Source: Lachnospiraceae bacterium
GTDB taxonomy: Bacteria; Bacillota; Clostridia; Lachnospirales; Lachnospiraceae
Direction of reading: 5' to 3'
Length of the DNA: 49,230 bases
NCBI GenBank assembly: GCA_017455005.1
Contig: JAFTBX010000080.1
Coordinates: forward strand, 1 to 49,230
Below, piece after piece: positions 9,601-19,782 of the stretch. Both the position numbers and the translations under genes were made by a program. Positions within the stretch are counted from its first letter, which is position 1. Every line of letters starts with the position of its first letter. The notes beneath the pieces are model-generated. The model saw only the letters and a list, made by a program, of their open reading frames with translations, was not told the DNA's origin and did not search any database.

Positions 9601-9675
9601 CCGGAGAAGCATTTACTTTAGGAAAAGCCTCCGGATATAAGGATGGGGGCGTGAATCAAAACAGTCATGGACTGT
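9601..9675 (+). promoter_or_regulatory. Hairpins before the first TasA-like gene
   Basis: CCGGAG near 9603 can pair with CTCCGG near 9631, and ACAGTC-ATG-GACTGT (9661-9675) forms a perfect 6-bp hairpin just before the AGGAGG site at 9681. They may stabilise the downstream message or tune the level of the abundant structural protein relative to the peptidase. This reading is inference. Confidence 0.35.
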
Positions 9676-9697
9676 AATAAAGGAGGAAATGAAATAT

Positions 9698-10351
9698 ATG
9701 AAACTTAAAGGAAACAGAAAGCTTCTGACCGTCGGCCTGGCAGTATTCTGCCTGCTGGCAACAGCAGCAGTCTCCGCGGCGTACTGGACTGATAAGATCG
9801 AGATCGGAACGAGCGTGGACGCGATGAATATCGGTATTGAATACCATGATAACGCGATCCGCCTCAAGGATAACAAGACGACCTTTCAGCCCGGAGAAAG
9901 CAGGGAGTTCGGCTTTACCGTGGACAATACCGGCTCCATTTCCGTGGATATCAAGCCGGTGATCACGCTCAGCGTGAATAAGCCGATGACGAAGAACGGT
10001 TCTGTTTTCAAGATCGTGGACAGCGAAGGCAAAGAACTTGAGGGCTTCACCGCAGAGTATTTTGATGAAGGCGGCAATGTTGTCGACGGTGATAACAATG
10101 CTGCATTCACAAAGGTCAGATACATGCTTGATAACCAGATCACTCTGGCAGGCAGCGCACAGAAGGATGCCGATCAGGGTGAGGTCAATGAATCACAGGC
10201 ATTTACCTATTATCTGAAGCTGGCGGAGACGACCGGAAACGAGTTTGTAAATGCGCATGCGACGATGGATGTCAGCACCTACGCAATCCAGCACAGATTC
10301 AGAGGAAGCGGGGAGGAAAGATGGTTGGAGTTCCCGGCAGCAGTACACTGA
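9698..10351 (+). CDS. TasA/camelysin-like secreted structural protein, 1
   Basis: A 217-residue exported protein. The signal peptide ends in LLATAAVSAAYWTDK; the small residues followed by an aromatic-Thr-Asp pattern resemble SipW-processed TasA and camelysin precursors. The mature part contains FQPGESREFGFTVDNTGSI and a Thr/Asn-rich beta pattern, as in the TasA fibre fold. I chose ATG 9698: GGAGG at 9682-9686 is 11 bases away, whereas the in-frame ATG at 9689 is only 2 bases from it. In B. subtilis such proteins build biofilm fibres; an extracellular fibre or matrix role here is inference. The last codons overlap the next gene by 31 bases. Confidence 0.75.
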   Translation: MKLKGNRKLLTVGLAVFCLLATAAVSAAYWTDKIEIGTSVDAMNIGIEYHDNAIRLKDNKTTFQPGESREFGFTVDNTGSISVDIKPVITLSVNKPMTKNGSVFKIVDSEGKELEGFTAEYFDEGGNVVDGDNNAAFTKVRYMLDNQITLAGSAQKDADQGEVNESQAFTYYLKLAETTGNEFVNAHATMDVSTYAIQHRFRGSGEERWLEFPAAVH

Positions 10352-11286
10352 AAACCCTGAAAAAGTCCGTGCCGGCAGCACTCCTGCTCTTTGCGTGCGG
10401 GACAGTCGCCGCTTCCGCCTATTATACGGATGTCGTGAAGGCGGAAGATTCGATCCGGGTGGCGGGGCTGGACTTTTCGATCGACGGCTACGGGATCCTG
10501 GCAGATCTTTCGGAGGAGGGGCAGCATTTGCTGCCCTTTTCCGACGGCGAAAGCTTTGAAGTCTCATTTCAGAGCCGGTATAACGGCAGCGTAGACTGCA
10601 TTGTCATCCCAAAGCTCAGCGTAACGGCAGAAAATGCCGGCGCGGGCGATATTATCGAGATCACCGACGGCAGCAGCCAACAAAGGATCACGGACGGCAG
10701 CGCCGATCTTTATTCGGATCCTTTCATCTGCAGTCCGGGAGAGAACGTGGAGCGGATCTACCGGATCACGATCGTAAAGCATGAAGGCGCAGAACCGCTG
10801 CTTTTTGATTATGATTTTACACTGGCCGCGGCACAGGCTTATGCCAATGCAGGCCTGATGGAAGAAAATGCCGGCAAGGAAGCAGCGTTTGAGAGGATCG
10901 CTGATGATTATCATGGCACACGCGACGCGGTCATCGGATTCACCGACCTGACCGGTGCGTCAGATACCTGTGACCTTGAAAGCGGCATGTTTTTGAAGGA
11001 TCGTCCACTTAAGCGTGTGGTAAAAGTTATTCCTGAGATCACACCCGGCAAAGGAGCAGAGCATGCTGTCTCCTGGTACCTGGTACAGGAGGGAACTGAA
11101 AGCGGTCCGGTCACGCCTTGTGAAGATGACGGACTGACGCTTCTTTTACGCCCCGGGAACGGCGCAGCCGTGCGGTATGAGGCGGTCAATGAAGCCGGGA
11201 TCGCGGCATCTGCTGTCTATGAACTTAAGCTCGAAGGAGAGGAGGTGCAGATCAGTGAAAAAGCCTATGAGCCGGACTATGGTTAA
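10321..11286 (+). CDS. TasA/camelysin-like secreted protein, 2
   Basis: A 321-residue exported protein. The signal peptide (hydrophobic core PAALLLFACGTVAASA) ends in ASAYYTDVVKAED, the same boundary style as the preceding gene (AAYWTDKIEIG), which points to the same SipW-type peptidase. About 150 residues of TasA-like beta pattern follow, then a further C-terminal segment of about 110 residues (from about 205) with a PEITPGKGAEHAVSWYL motif that may be an Ig-like or bacterial surface domain. GGGAGGAAAG sits directly before the ATG, within the end of the previous gene. It is probably a minor or anchoring partner of protein 1. Function not established. Confidence 0.65.
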   Translation: MVGVPGSSTLKTLKKSVPAALLLFACGTVAASAYYTDVVKAEDSIRVAGLDFSIDGYGILADLSEEGQHLLPFSDGESFEVSFQSRYNGSVDCIVIPKLSVTAENAGAGDIIEITDGSSQQRITDGSADLYSDPFICSPGENVERIYRITIVKHEGAEPLLFDYDFTLAAAQAYANAGLMEENAGKEAAFERIADDYHGTRDAVIGFTDLTGASDTCDLESGMFLKDRPLKRVVKVIPEITPGKGAEHAVSWYLVQEGTESGPVTPCEDDGLTLLLRPGNGAAVRYEAVNEAGIAASAVYELKLEGEEVQISEKAYEPDYG

Positions 11287-12256
11287 AAGGACGGCGGAAA
11301 TCATCATTGCCGCGTTTTTATACAGTGCGGCACTTTCCGGCACCTTGCAGACCATGGCGGCAGTCAGCGGAAACGGCAGCGCGGCGGACCCCGTCACGGG
11401 TATTGCCGAGTCGGGAGATGAGATCCCGGCGGATGTTTATGTGATTAATCTCACGGAAACGGACGGGGCGAAGATCTATATGAACGGCAGGTATGAGCCG
11501 AAGGAGTATGCTGTGATATTTGACACTGCAGGCGGAAGCTTTCCGGATGGAACCAAAACGCAGGAGATCAGGGAGACCTATGACGATCAGGTGCGCCTGC
11601 CGGGAGAGCCTCTGCGCCCGGGCTGCGTGTTCACGGCCTGGTATCTGAAAGGCAACCGGAAACCGGCTGAGCCTGCGGAAGCAGACGGCACCCTTCTCAG
11701 TGAGGATACCAGATTTATGCTTGCGGCAGATGATGCAGAAGACATGGCGAAGGCTGAAGCAGACGCTGCGGGAAGGCCTGTTGCAAAAGCGCTGTGGCGG
11801 AAAAACACGCTTCCTGCAGACGGAGAAAACGCGGCGGATGAGCCTGTTCCTTCCCCGGCAGAGAACCTGTGGGATCCTGCGCACACAAACAATCATGTCA
11901 TCGAGTGGATCCCGGAACTGCCGGGAAAGGCAGACTACAGGAAAAAGCACGGCGTGCTGCATTATCAGTATGGAAGCATCCTTCTTACGGCAGAAACAGA
12001 AGGCGCGGCGGCGTATCACTGGTATGTGAAAAAGGCGGCAGAAAACAGTTTTACAGCACTTACGGAGACAGGCCCGGAGCTTTTGCTTGAGGGCCTTACC
12101 CGTGAAGATGACGGTGCCTTTTATAAATGTGAGGTGTCGGTGGGAGAGGAAGATGCCAGGCTGTCTTATGAAACGCAGATCACGGTGTACAGGCTTCCTG
12201 AACCCGAAGGAATAAGGGTCAGTATCGACGGAGGAAAAACACATGCATACGGATGA
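11255..12256 (+). CDS. Secreted protein with InlB-type repeat and Ig-like domain
   Basis: I place the start at GTG 11255, nine bases after AGGAGG (11240-11245), giving 333 residues; the frame is open further upstream but there overlaps the previous gene. A hydrophobic segment (about 14-36) acts as signal peptide or anchor. YAVIFDTAGGSFPDGT to FTAWYLKG (about 85-130) is an InlB B-type (Listeria-Bacteroides) repeat. Residues about 225-310, with AYHWYVKK and DDGAFYKCEVSV, look like an immunoglobulin-like domain. The end is abrupt (GGKTHAYG) with no sorting motif. The stop overlaps the next gene by 14 bases. An adhesin-like role is inferred from domains only. Confidence 0.65.
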   Translation: MKKPMSRTMVKRTAEIIIAAFLYSAALSGTLQTMAAVSGNGSAADPVTGIAESGDEIPADVYVINLTETDGAKIYMNGRYEPKEYAVIFDTAGGSFPDGTKTQEIRETYDDQVRLPGEPLRPGCVFTAWYLKGNRKPAEPAEADGTLLSEDTRFMLAADDAEDMAKAEADAAGRPVAKALWRKNTLPADGENAADEPVPSPAENLWDPAHTNNHVIEWIPELPGKADYRKKHGVLHYQYGSILLTAETEGAAAYHWYVKKAAENSFTALTETGPELLLEGLTREDDGAFYKCEVSVGEEDARLSYETQITVYRLPEPEGIRVSIDGGKTHAYG

Positions 12257-13538
12257 TGATGTGAGGCTTCCGCTTCTCTTCGCGCTTCTGATGGCGGTCT
12301 TTTGCTGTACCGCGGGGCGCGCCCGCGCGGAATACGTGGATGTAAGCGGCGACGCGGTTATCGTGTCAGAGGCGACAGCGGGAAACTATGTGGAAGACGA
12401 GGATGACGGAGAAGATGATATTGCCATGCTTTTCGATGATGCGTATGATGCTTCGGATACAAAAGAAAGTGACACTGCCACGCCGGGATCATATACGGAA
12501 TCAGCCTTGCCTCTGGACGATACGGTGGCTGAAAGTGCCGACAGCATCGTCATAAGCCCTGCCGGTCCGGGATTGCTTTCGCTTTCGTTCCCCATGCTTG
12601 CGGCAGGCGCAGGGGAAGAAAAGCTCGGTGATAACCTGACCTTTACATCTCTTTCCACAGCCGCTTCACTCACCGGGCCGAACACCGTGGAGATCACGGT
12701 GGATGTCGTGGGTGAGAGCCTAAAATTTTATGGGTTTGAGATTGCGAGAGTATGTGAATTAGATGAGGTCGGGGCGCACTTTACGGAGCCGGATGTACGA
12801 ATCGCGATTCCGGATGAAATGTCCGCAAACAAGACACCGGTCGTGGAAAGCACCGCACTCGGGACGATCAGCATCGACGAAACGGATATACGTCGTTCAC
12901 GTTACCGTCCCAGACATCTGAAGATCACCTGGACTCTTAGCGGTGCGGAAGAGGTCGCGCAGTTTGCGGAAGAACTTGCGGGAGAAACGATCTACTTAAA
13001 TCTGGGCGGTGAATACGTGCTTCTGGATTATGAATCCACCGACCTTTGCTTCAACTGCGGACCGATAGAAGTCCCGGGGCTTGCGGAAGCTGTGCGGATC
13101 GCCTCGTGTCCGCATACCGGCCGGACTTATACGCCGCTCGATGCGGAGGAACATCTTATCGTCTGCGGCGGCTGCGGATATGACTTCGGGAAAAAGGCTC
13201 ATATCTTGCATGAAGGCAGCTGTGAGCTTTGCGGGTATTCGGAGACACTGACCGGCACGATCATTTATGAACTGAACGGAAGAACGATCGAAGACGAGTA
13301 TGACGCGCCGGAAGGATCGGAGCTTTCGCTGCGGAAGATACCGGGATACTTTGTCCCTTCCGGTGTGACTGTGCCGGCCGGCGGCGGGGATATCACAGTC
13401 GCCTGCGACCCGATCAGCTATCAGATCATTACGGAATCAGAAGAATACGTGCTCTTATATGATGAAAGCCTCTTTCTGGAGGGAACTCCAAAAAAAGGCT
13501 ATCGATTTACAGGCTATGCAGTTGAAGACGTACTGTGA
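12243..13538 (+). CDS. Secreted Asp/Glu-rich, Cys-cluster surface protein, possibly 3'-truncated
   Basis: A 431-residue protein with a signal peptide ending AGRARA (about residue 29). Residues 50-105 are strongly acidic. A middle domain (about 125-265) is followed by a cysteine cluster: C269, C272, C289, C308, C311, C327 and C330, the last five in CPHTG, CGGC and CELCGY, like small zinc-ribbon segments seen in clostridial adhesins. The C-terminus (from about 338) looks like InlB-type repeats, and the final stretch LEGTPKKGYRFTGYAVEDVL stops where such a repeat would normally continue, so the gene may have lost its 3' end or its anchor. It overlaps the previous gene by 14 bases and faces uvrB. 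Function unknown. Confidence 0.6.
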   Translation: MHTDDDVRLPLLFALLMAVFCCTAGRARAEYVDVSGDAVIVSEATAGNYVEDEDDGEDDIAMLFDDAYDASDTKESDTATPGSYTESALPLDDTVAESADSIVISPAGPGLLSLSFPMLAAGAGEEKLGDNLTFTSLSTAASLTGPNTVEITVDVVGESLKFYGFEIARVCELDEVGAHFTEPDVRIAIPDEMSANKTPVVESTALGTISIDETDIRRSRYRPRHLKITWTLSGAEEVAQFAEELAGETIYLNLGGEYVLLDYESTDLCFNCGPIEVPGLAEAVRIASCPHTGRTYTPLDAEEHLIVCGGCGYDFGKKAHILHEGSCELCGYSETLTGTIIYELNGRTIEDEYDAPEGSELSLRKIPGYFVPSGVTVPAGGGDITVACDPISYQIITESEEYVLLYDESLFLEGTPKKGYRFTGYAVEDVL

Positions 13539-13554
13539 CGATAGAAGTGTGATA

Positions 13555-13584
13555 GCGGGGTGCTGCATGAAGGCTGCATCCCGC
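13555..13584. terminator. Hairpin between convergent genes
   Basis: GCGGGGTGC (13555-13563) pairs with GCATCCCGC (13576-13584, one G-U), and two further pairs follow past a mismatch. No T tract follows on either strand, so it is a strong hairpin but an atypical terminator for the surface operon and uvrB. Confidence 0.45.
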
Positions 13585-13604
13585 CTGCCCCTCGGGACTG
13601 TTCT

Positions 13605-15584
13605 TTAATCCCCGCGCAGGATCTTGTGGATCTCTGTGATACGGTCGCGGAGCTTGATGGCTTCTTCGAAGTTGAGTTCCGCTGCGGCGACACGCATGCG
13701 TTTCGTGAGCGTCTGCTCGAGCGCTTTGAGCTCGCGCGGGCTCATGGACTCAGCATCCTTTTCTCCTGCGGACGGATCTTCGGCGGCCTTCGAGATGGAC
13801 ATCAGTTCACGGACGGCTTTCTTGATGGAAACCGGCGTGATGCCATGTTCCTTGTTATAGGCATCCTGGACCTCACGGCGGCGGTTGGTCTCATCGATCG
13901 CGCGCTGCATGGATTCGGTGATGGTATCGGCATACATGATAACGTGACCGTCTACGTTACGGGCGGCGCGGCCGACAGTCTGGATGAGGGAGGTTTCGCT
14001 TCGCAGGAAGCCTTCCTTATCCGCGTCGAGGATCGCGACAAGCGATACCTCCGGTATGTCGAGACCTTCTCGAAGAAGGTTGATGCCGACCAGAACGTCA
14101 AACGCGTTCAGACGCATGTCGCGAATGATCTCGCTTCGTTCGAGCGTATCTACGTCGGAGTGGAGATATCGGACACGGATGCCGATATCCTGCATATAGG
14201 CAGTCAGGTCTTCGGCCATCTTCTTGGTAAGCGTTGTGACGAGTACCTTGTTGCCCTTTTCGGTCTCCTTGTTGATCTCGGAGACGAGGTCATCGATCTG
14301 GCCTTCGACCGGATGGATGGTGATCGGCGGATCCAGAAGGCCGGTCGGACGGATGATCTGCTCCGCACGGTTCAGTTCGTGCTCTGCCTCATAAGGACCG
14401 GGCGTCGCAGATACAAAGAGCATCTGGTCGATGTGGGTCTCAAACTCTTCAAAGTTTAGCGGCCGGTTATCGAGCGCGGACGGCAGACGGAATCCGTAGT
14501 CGACGAGCATCATCTTGCGCGAGTGGTCACCCGCGTACATGCCGCGGATCTGCGGGAGCGTCATGTGGGACTCGTCGATGATGATCAGGAATTCGTCCGG
14601 GAAGTAATCGAGCAGCGTATAGGGCGGCGCGCCGGCAGGAGAGCCCGCAAGATGTCTCGTATAGTTTTCGATGCCGGAACAAAAGCCGGTCTCACGAAGC
14701 ATCTCGACATCGAAGCTCGTACGTTCCCCGATACGCTGTGCCTCAATGAAACGGTCTTCGGAGGTGAAGAACTTCACGCGTTCGTCCATCTCTTCCAGGA
14801 TCGCAGTGCATGCGCGTTCCATCTGGTCCTTCGGCACTACATAGTGCGACGCCGGGAAAACGATGCAGTGATTGAGCGTGGCCTTGACATGGCCGGTCAC
14901 GGAATCAAAGGAAGAGATACGGTCGATCTCGTCTCCGAAAAACTCGATCCTATATGCCTCACCGCCTGAGTAGGACGGATAGATCTCCAGAACGTCGCCG
15001 TGGACACGGAAGGATCCTCGCTTAAAGTCCATCTCGTTCCGCATGTACTGCATGTCGATCAGTTTGCGCATGATATCGCGCATGTCATGGGTCTGGCCCG
15101 GCCGTAAGGACACGGTCATGTTCTTATAGTCGATCGGGGAGCCGAGTCCGTAAATGCAGGAGACGGAGGCAACGATAATGACGTCGTCCCTCTCCGAGAG
15201 GGCGGCGGTGGCGGAATGACGGAGCTTGTCGATCTCGTCATTGATGGCGGAGTCCTTTTCAATATATGTATCCGTCGAAGGTACGTAGGCCTCCGGCTGG
15301 TAATAATCATAATAGGAAACGAAATACTCGACGGCATTTTCCGGAAAATACTCCTTAAACTCGCCGTAGAGCTGTGCCGCGAGGGTTTTGTTATGGGCAA
15401 TGATGAGAGTGGGCTTTTTCAGCTCCTTGATCACGTTTGCCATGGTAAAGGTCTTGCCGGAACCGGTCGCGCCAAGCAAGGTCTGGAACTGGTTGCCGTC
15501 GCGGAAACCCTGTACGAGTTCCCGGATCGCCTGCGGCTGGTCGCCGGTCGGTTCATATTCGGAATGCAGGATAAAATCTGCCAT
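13605..15584 (-). CDS. uvrB: Excinuclease ABC subunit B
   Basis: UvrB, the damage-verifying helicase-like subunit of nucleotide excision repair, 659 residues. Walker A GATGSGKT is at 38-45, the beta-hairpin region [20 protein letters not shown] at about 92-111, the DESH box in [11 protein letters not shown], and the QTVGRAARN segment of motif VI near 530. The C-terminal UVR motif that binds UvrA/UvrC ([13 protein letters not shown]) closes the protein. I prefer ATG 15584, with GGAGG five bases upstream; the ATG at 15596 lies upstream of that site. No uvrA or uvrC gene is in the window. The gene is monocistronic here. Confidence 0.97.
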   Translation of the reverse strand: MADFILHSEYEPTGDQPQAIRELVQGFRDGNQFQTLLGATGSGKTFTMANVIKELKKPTLIIAHNKTLAAQLYGEFKEYFPENAVEYFVSYYDYYQPEAYVPSTDTYIEKDSAINDEIDKLRHSATAALSERDDVIIVASVSCIYGLGSPIDYKNMTVSLRPGQTHDMRDIMRKLIDMQYMRNEMDFKRGSFRVHGDVLEIYPSYSGGEAYRIEFFGDEIDRISSFDSVTGHVKATLNHCIVFPASHYVVPKDQMERACTAILEEMDERVKFFTSEDRFIEAQRIGERTSFDVEMLRETGFCSGIENYTRHLAGSPAGAPPYTLLDYFPDEFLIIIDESHMTLPQIRGMYAGDHSRKMMLVDYGFRLPSALDNRPLNFEEFETHIDQMLFVSATPGPYEAEHELNRAEQIIRPTGLLDPPITIHPVEGQIDDLVSEINKETEKGNKVLVTTLTKKMAEDLTAYMQDIGIRVRYLHSDVDTLERSEIIRDMRLNAFDVLVGINLLREGLDIPEVSLVAILDADKEGFLRSETSLIQTVGRAARNVDGHVIMYADTITESMQRAIDETNRRREVQDAYNKEHGITPVSIKKAVRELMSISKAAEDPSAGEKDAESMSPRELKALEQTLTKRMRVAAAELNFEEAIKLRDRITEIHKILRGD

Positions 15585-15685
15585 AGGATCCTCCATAATC
15601 GTCAGTGAAAATAGTATACCACATCAACGAATGTGTGCCTATGTTTTCGCGTAATGGATCGATGGCAGTCGTGTTTTTATGCAAT

Positions 15686-15714
15686 TTGCTTATTTGTCTC
15701 CGATGTGCTATGAT
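15686..15714 (+). promoter_or_regulatory. Promoter of gpmI
   Basis: TTGCTT (15686-15691), 17 bases, TATGAT (15709-15714). It lies about 105 bases before gpmI and would also serve comEC, whose start is 7 bases after gpmI. Confidence 0.6.
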
Positions 15715-15820
15715 ACAGCTGTTGGGCTTTCGGCAGCATTTGCAGGAAAAGTAGCTGTCGGACCGGTAATATCTCCGGCACAGCCGGAGTTGATATAAGC
15801 AGTTAGAATAGAGGTGCACT

Positions 15821-17362
15821 ATGGGAAAAAGACCTGCTGTATTGGTAATTATGGATGGACTCGGCCTGCGCGATGAGCGTGAGAACAATGCCGTTGCCCT
15901 GGCAAACACGCCTAACCTGGACAGGCTGATGAAGGAGTGTCCTTTTGTAAAGGGATACGCGTCAGGACTTGCCGTCGGACTTCCGGACGGACAGATGGGC
16001 AACTCCGAGGTCGGTCACCTCAATATGGGTGCCGGCAGGATCATCTATCAGGAGCTTACACGCATCACGAAGAGCATCGAGGACGGCGATTTCTTTACGA
16101 ATCCCGCATTGCTTGAGAGCGTGGAAAACTGCCGTAAGTATGATTCGGCCCTGCACATCATGGGACTTTTGTCGGATGGCGGCGTTCACAGCCACATCAC
16201 CCATCTCTACGGACTGTTGGAACTTGCGAAGAGAGAAGGACTGAAGAAAGTCTATGTATACTGTTTCATGGACGGCCGCGATACGCCGCCCCAGAGCGGC
16301 ATCGGATATATCAGAGCGCTTGAAGCCAAGATGGCAGAACTCGGTGTCGGCGAGATCGCGATGATCAGCGGCAGATATTACGCGATGGATCGTGACAAGA
16401 ACTATGACCGCGTAAAGAAGGCTTATGACGCGATGACAGAAGGCGTCGGCGTTGAGAAGGCCTCCGCCGAGGAGATCATGCAGTCTTCCTATGATGAGGG
16501 CGTCACGGATGAGTTTATCCTTCCGTCTGTTGTCATGAAGGACGGCAAGCCGGTCGCGACGATCAAGGATCATGATTCCATGATCTTCTTCAACTTCCGT
16601 CCGGACAGAGCCCGCCAGATCTCCAGAGCGTTCTGCGACGAGGAGTTTGCGGGCTGGGACCGCGGACCGAGGCTGAAGGTTCAGTACACCTGCTTCACGG
16701 ATTATGACGAGACGATCGCCAATAAGACCGTGGCTTTCAAGAAAGAAGAGATCACCAATACGCTGGGCGAGTACCTGTCTGCCTGCCACTTAAAGCAGCT
16801 TCGTCTGGCGGAGACCGAGAAGTACGCACATGTAACGTTCTTCTTTAACGGCGGCGTCGAGACTCCGGTCGAGGGCGAAGACCGTATCCTGGTCCCGTCA
16901 CCGAAGGAAGTGCCGACCTATGATTTAAAGCCCGAAATGAGCGCACCGGAAGTAGGCGAGAAGCTCTGCGAGGCGATCCGCAGCGACAAGTATGACGTCA
17001 TCATCTGTAACTTCGCTAACTCCGACATGGTCGGTCATACCGGTGTGCTGGAAGCAGCGATCAAGGCTGTCGAGACCGTCGATACCTGTGTCGGCAAAGC
17101 CTGTGAAGCTGTGAAGGATGTTGACGGCGTCATGTTCATCTGTGCTGACCACGGCAACTCCGACGTTATGGTCGATCCTGCAACGGGCGCGCCGCACACA
17201 GCGCATACCACCAACCCTGTTCCGTTTATCCTCTTCAACGCGGATCCGAAGTATAAACTCAGAGAAAACGGCGTCCTCGCAGATATCGCGCCGACGCTCC
17301 TTGAGCTTATCGGACTTCCGCAGCCGAAGGAGATGACAGGAAAGTCACTTTTAGTAGAATAA
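15821..17362 (+). CDS. gpmI: 2,3-bisphosphoglycerate-independent phosphoglycerate mutase
   Basis: GpmI, 513 residues, the manganese-dependent glycolytic mutase interconverting 3- and 2-phosphoglycerate. The N-terminal metal ligand is in VLVIMDGLGLR (D12), and the phosphorylated serine falls at the standard position 62 in MGNSEVGHLNMGAGR. Other active-site segments are FMDGRDTPP, GRYYAMDRD, FNFRPDRARQ, NFANSDMVGHTG and CADHGNSD with its ligands. Length and motifs are typical, so it should be active. An AGAGGTG site precedes the start. It feeds enolase, encoded elsewhere in the window, and is followed by comEC after 6 bases. Confidence 0.98.
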   Translation: MGKRPAVLVIMDGLGLRDERENNAVALANTPNLDRLMKECPFVKGYASGLAVGLPDGQMGNSEVGHLNMGAGRIIYQELTRITKSIEDGDFFTNPALLESVENCRKYDSALHIMGLLSDGGVHSHITHLYGLLELAKREGLKKVYVYCFMDGRDTPPQSGIGYIRALEAKMAELGVGEIAMISGRYYAMDRDKNYDRVKKAYDAMTEGVGVEKASAEEIMQSSYDEGVTDEFILPSVVMKDGKPVATIKDHDSMIFFNFRPDRARQISRAFCDEEFAGWDRGPRLKVQYTCFTDYDETIANKTVAFKKEEITNTLGEYLSACHLKQLRLAETEKYAHVTFFFNGGVETPVEGEDRILVPSPKEVPTYDLKPEMSAPEVGEKLCEAIRSDKYDVIICNFANSDMVGHTGVLEAAIKAVETVDTCVGKACEAVKDVDGVMFICADHGNSDVMVDPATGAPHTAHTTNPVPFILFNADPKYKLRENGVLADIAPTLLELIGLPQPKEMTGKSLLVE

Positions 17363-17368
17363 TCAAAT

Positions 17369-19734
17369 ATGAAACGTCCGCTTTTTATCGCAGCTTTGAT
17401 CGTTCTGTCCGGAACCTTATGCGGTTTAAAGGAGACGCCATTTATCATGAAAGCGGCAGCCGTGATTATAACGGCTGCTTTTTTTCTGTACCTGAAACTG
17501 AAACTGCGGAGGATGGCTGCAACCGTCGGCGCTGTCATGATGGCAGCTGCTTTTCTGCTGGGGTACGGGCGGGGAGCGTTTGTTTCACGGCAGTTTCATA
17601 CGCCGGAGGCGGAAGCGTTTTTCAGCCGTTATGAGGCTACGAATCCGGGGCAGTTCAATTATGCCATGTATCTCAAGGGGCTTGGGGTCTGCAACGAAAC
17701 GTCGTATAGAAAAATGCGGGGCGAAACGGAATCGCAGGAAAGGACCTGCGGCGTTCCGGATCCCGCAAGTGCACGCGGATATTTTACGAAGCTTCTGGAG
17801 CAGAACCTCTCGCAGCATGACGCTGACATGTACAAGGCGATCCTGCTCGGACAAAAGTCAGACCTTGATCCGGAGGTGCGAAAGCTATATCAGAGCGCCG
17901 GCATCTCACACCTGCTGGCGGTAAGCGGCCTGCATGTCGGGATGCTCGGTATGGGTCTTTACGGGATCCTGCGGAAGCGAAAGCTGAGCAGGATGGCGGC
18001 GGGAATCATAGCAGGCGGGCTGATGATCTTTTATGCGATGGTCACAGGGGCGTCGGGTTCGACGGTGCGCGCGGTGATCATGCTGGTAGTTTCCTTTGCG
18101 GCTGCGGCAGTATTCCGGACTTATGATATGCTGACCGGTCTTTCCCTGGCGTTGATCCTGATCCTTTTATGGCGGCCGTATCAGCTCATTCAAAGCGGAT
18201 TTCAGCTTTCTTTTGGCGCGGTTGCGGCGATCGCAGTCTTCTGCAGGGCAGTCCTCGCGGGGACCGAACGCCTGCGGTTGAAGGCTGCCATGCCGGGGAC
18301 GCTGAAGAAGCGGATCCCGAAGCCTTTCCGGCTCCCGCAGTGGGCGTCTGTCCTGATCGTGGGAGCGGGCATCCAGCTTTTTACCCTGCCGATGATTTTA
18401 TGGCACTATTTTGTATTTCCGCCCTATGCGGTGTTTCTCAATCTGATCGTTATCCCGCTTATGAGCGCGGCGCTTGCGTCTGGGGTGGCAGTGGTTGGTC
18501 TGGGCACGGTCATGGAGGGCGCAGGTGCGGTCCTGCGGGGCGGGCTGCTTCACCTGCTTACTGCACTGCCGGTTCGAACGGAGGTGTCGGCGGGTTTCTG
18601 CGGATCTTTCTCCGGGCTGCGGCGGCAGCGCCGGGGCATTATATCCTGAAGCTTTATGAATTCCTCGCAAACCGGATCATGCAGCTTCCGTTTGCGTCTG
18701 TATGCGCCGGACGTCCGGCACTCGGACAGATCCTGGTTTATTACATGGTCCTGACGTGCATGACCGCGGTATTCTATTATGCCGGAAGATTCATCCCGTT
18801 GCTTCAGTGCGGCAATGGTGAGAGTGCGGCGGGCAGCAGAGCGGACTTCACGCGCGGGGCACGGATCTACGGGCCGCTTATATTGCTTGCCGCCGGATTG
18901 ATCATGAACAGCATTTTTCTCCGGCAAATCCGGCCGGATGGCCTTGTAGTCACGGCAATCGATGTCGGTCAGGGGGATGGGTTCCTTGTGGAAACGCCGG
19001 GGTGCTGTTTTATGATCGACGGCGGTTCTTCGAGCAACGCGAGGCTTGGAGAAAATATTCTGGAACCGCTGCTCCTGGCAAAGGGCATCACGGAACTGGA
19101 TTTTGCCGTCATCAGTCACGGGGACAGTGACCATACAAGCGGGATAGAGTATCTGTTGAGCGGAGCTTCCGCGATCCGGATCAAAAAGCTGGTCCTGCCG
19201 GCACCGGCCAGGGATAACGGGGCGTATGATGTGTTGCGGACGTTGATGATGAACGCCGGCGAAGCATCTGTAGTCTACCTGAGAGACGGCGCGATGGTCA
19301 GTTGCGGAGAGAACTTTGCTCTGCGCTGCATTTACGCGGGCAACACAGACGTTCCGGAAGAGATAAACCGGAACAGTTCGGCGCTGCTTTTAGAGGACGG
19401 CATTTTCCGCATGCTGTTTACGGGGGATATGGTGAAAGAAGACGAGCCGGGACTCATCGTTTCTTATAGGAAGCTGTATGCCGAAACACCGCTTACCGTA
19501 TTGAAAGTTGCACACCACGGCAGTGCCACATCCACGGGCGAGGAACTGCTTGAAACGATACGTCCCCGCTATGCGGTAGTTTCCGCAGGGCGCAGGAACC
19601 GATACGGTCATCCTTCAGAGGAAGTGACGGAAAGACTGCAGGACCACGGTACTTCCCTGCTGGAGACCGCAAAGGCAGGCGCTGTTGAATTCAGAGTGGA
19701 GACAGACAAGTTAAAGATTCGCACTTGCTTGTAA
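17369..19734 (+). pseudogene. comEC: comEC, DNA-uptake channel gene, split by a frameshift
   Basis: ComEC/Rec2 forms the inner-membrane channel for transforming DNA. The first part (17369 to about 18570) encodes the N-terminal segment and competence domain, with HLLAVSGLHVGMLG and many membrane helices. It then runs out of family sequence and stops at 18649. The rest continues in the -1 frame (HYILKLYEFLAN onward) and includes the extracellular metallo-beta-lactamase-like domain: VGQGDGFLVE, IDGGS, SHGDSDHTSG, LFTGDM, KVAHHGSATS and GRRNRYGHPS. The total of 2366 bases is one short of a multiple of three, fitting a single-base loss between about 18500 and 18620, where there are G and C runs. 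It may be a real inactivating mutation, a recoding site or an assembly error. Confidence 0.85.
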
Positions 19735-19757
19735 ATCCCCCGGAATTGGTTTAATAT
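19729..19757 (+). promoter_or_regulatory. Candidate promoter of the hybrid kinase
   Basis: TTGTAA (19729-19734), 17 bases and TAATAT (19752-19757) lie at the end of comEC and before the kinase gene, with a short leader of about 20 bases. Moderate match. Confidence 0.4.
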
Positions 19758-19782
19758 AAAAGCATAAAGGGGTGCTCAGGAC

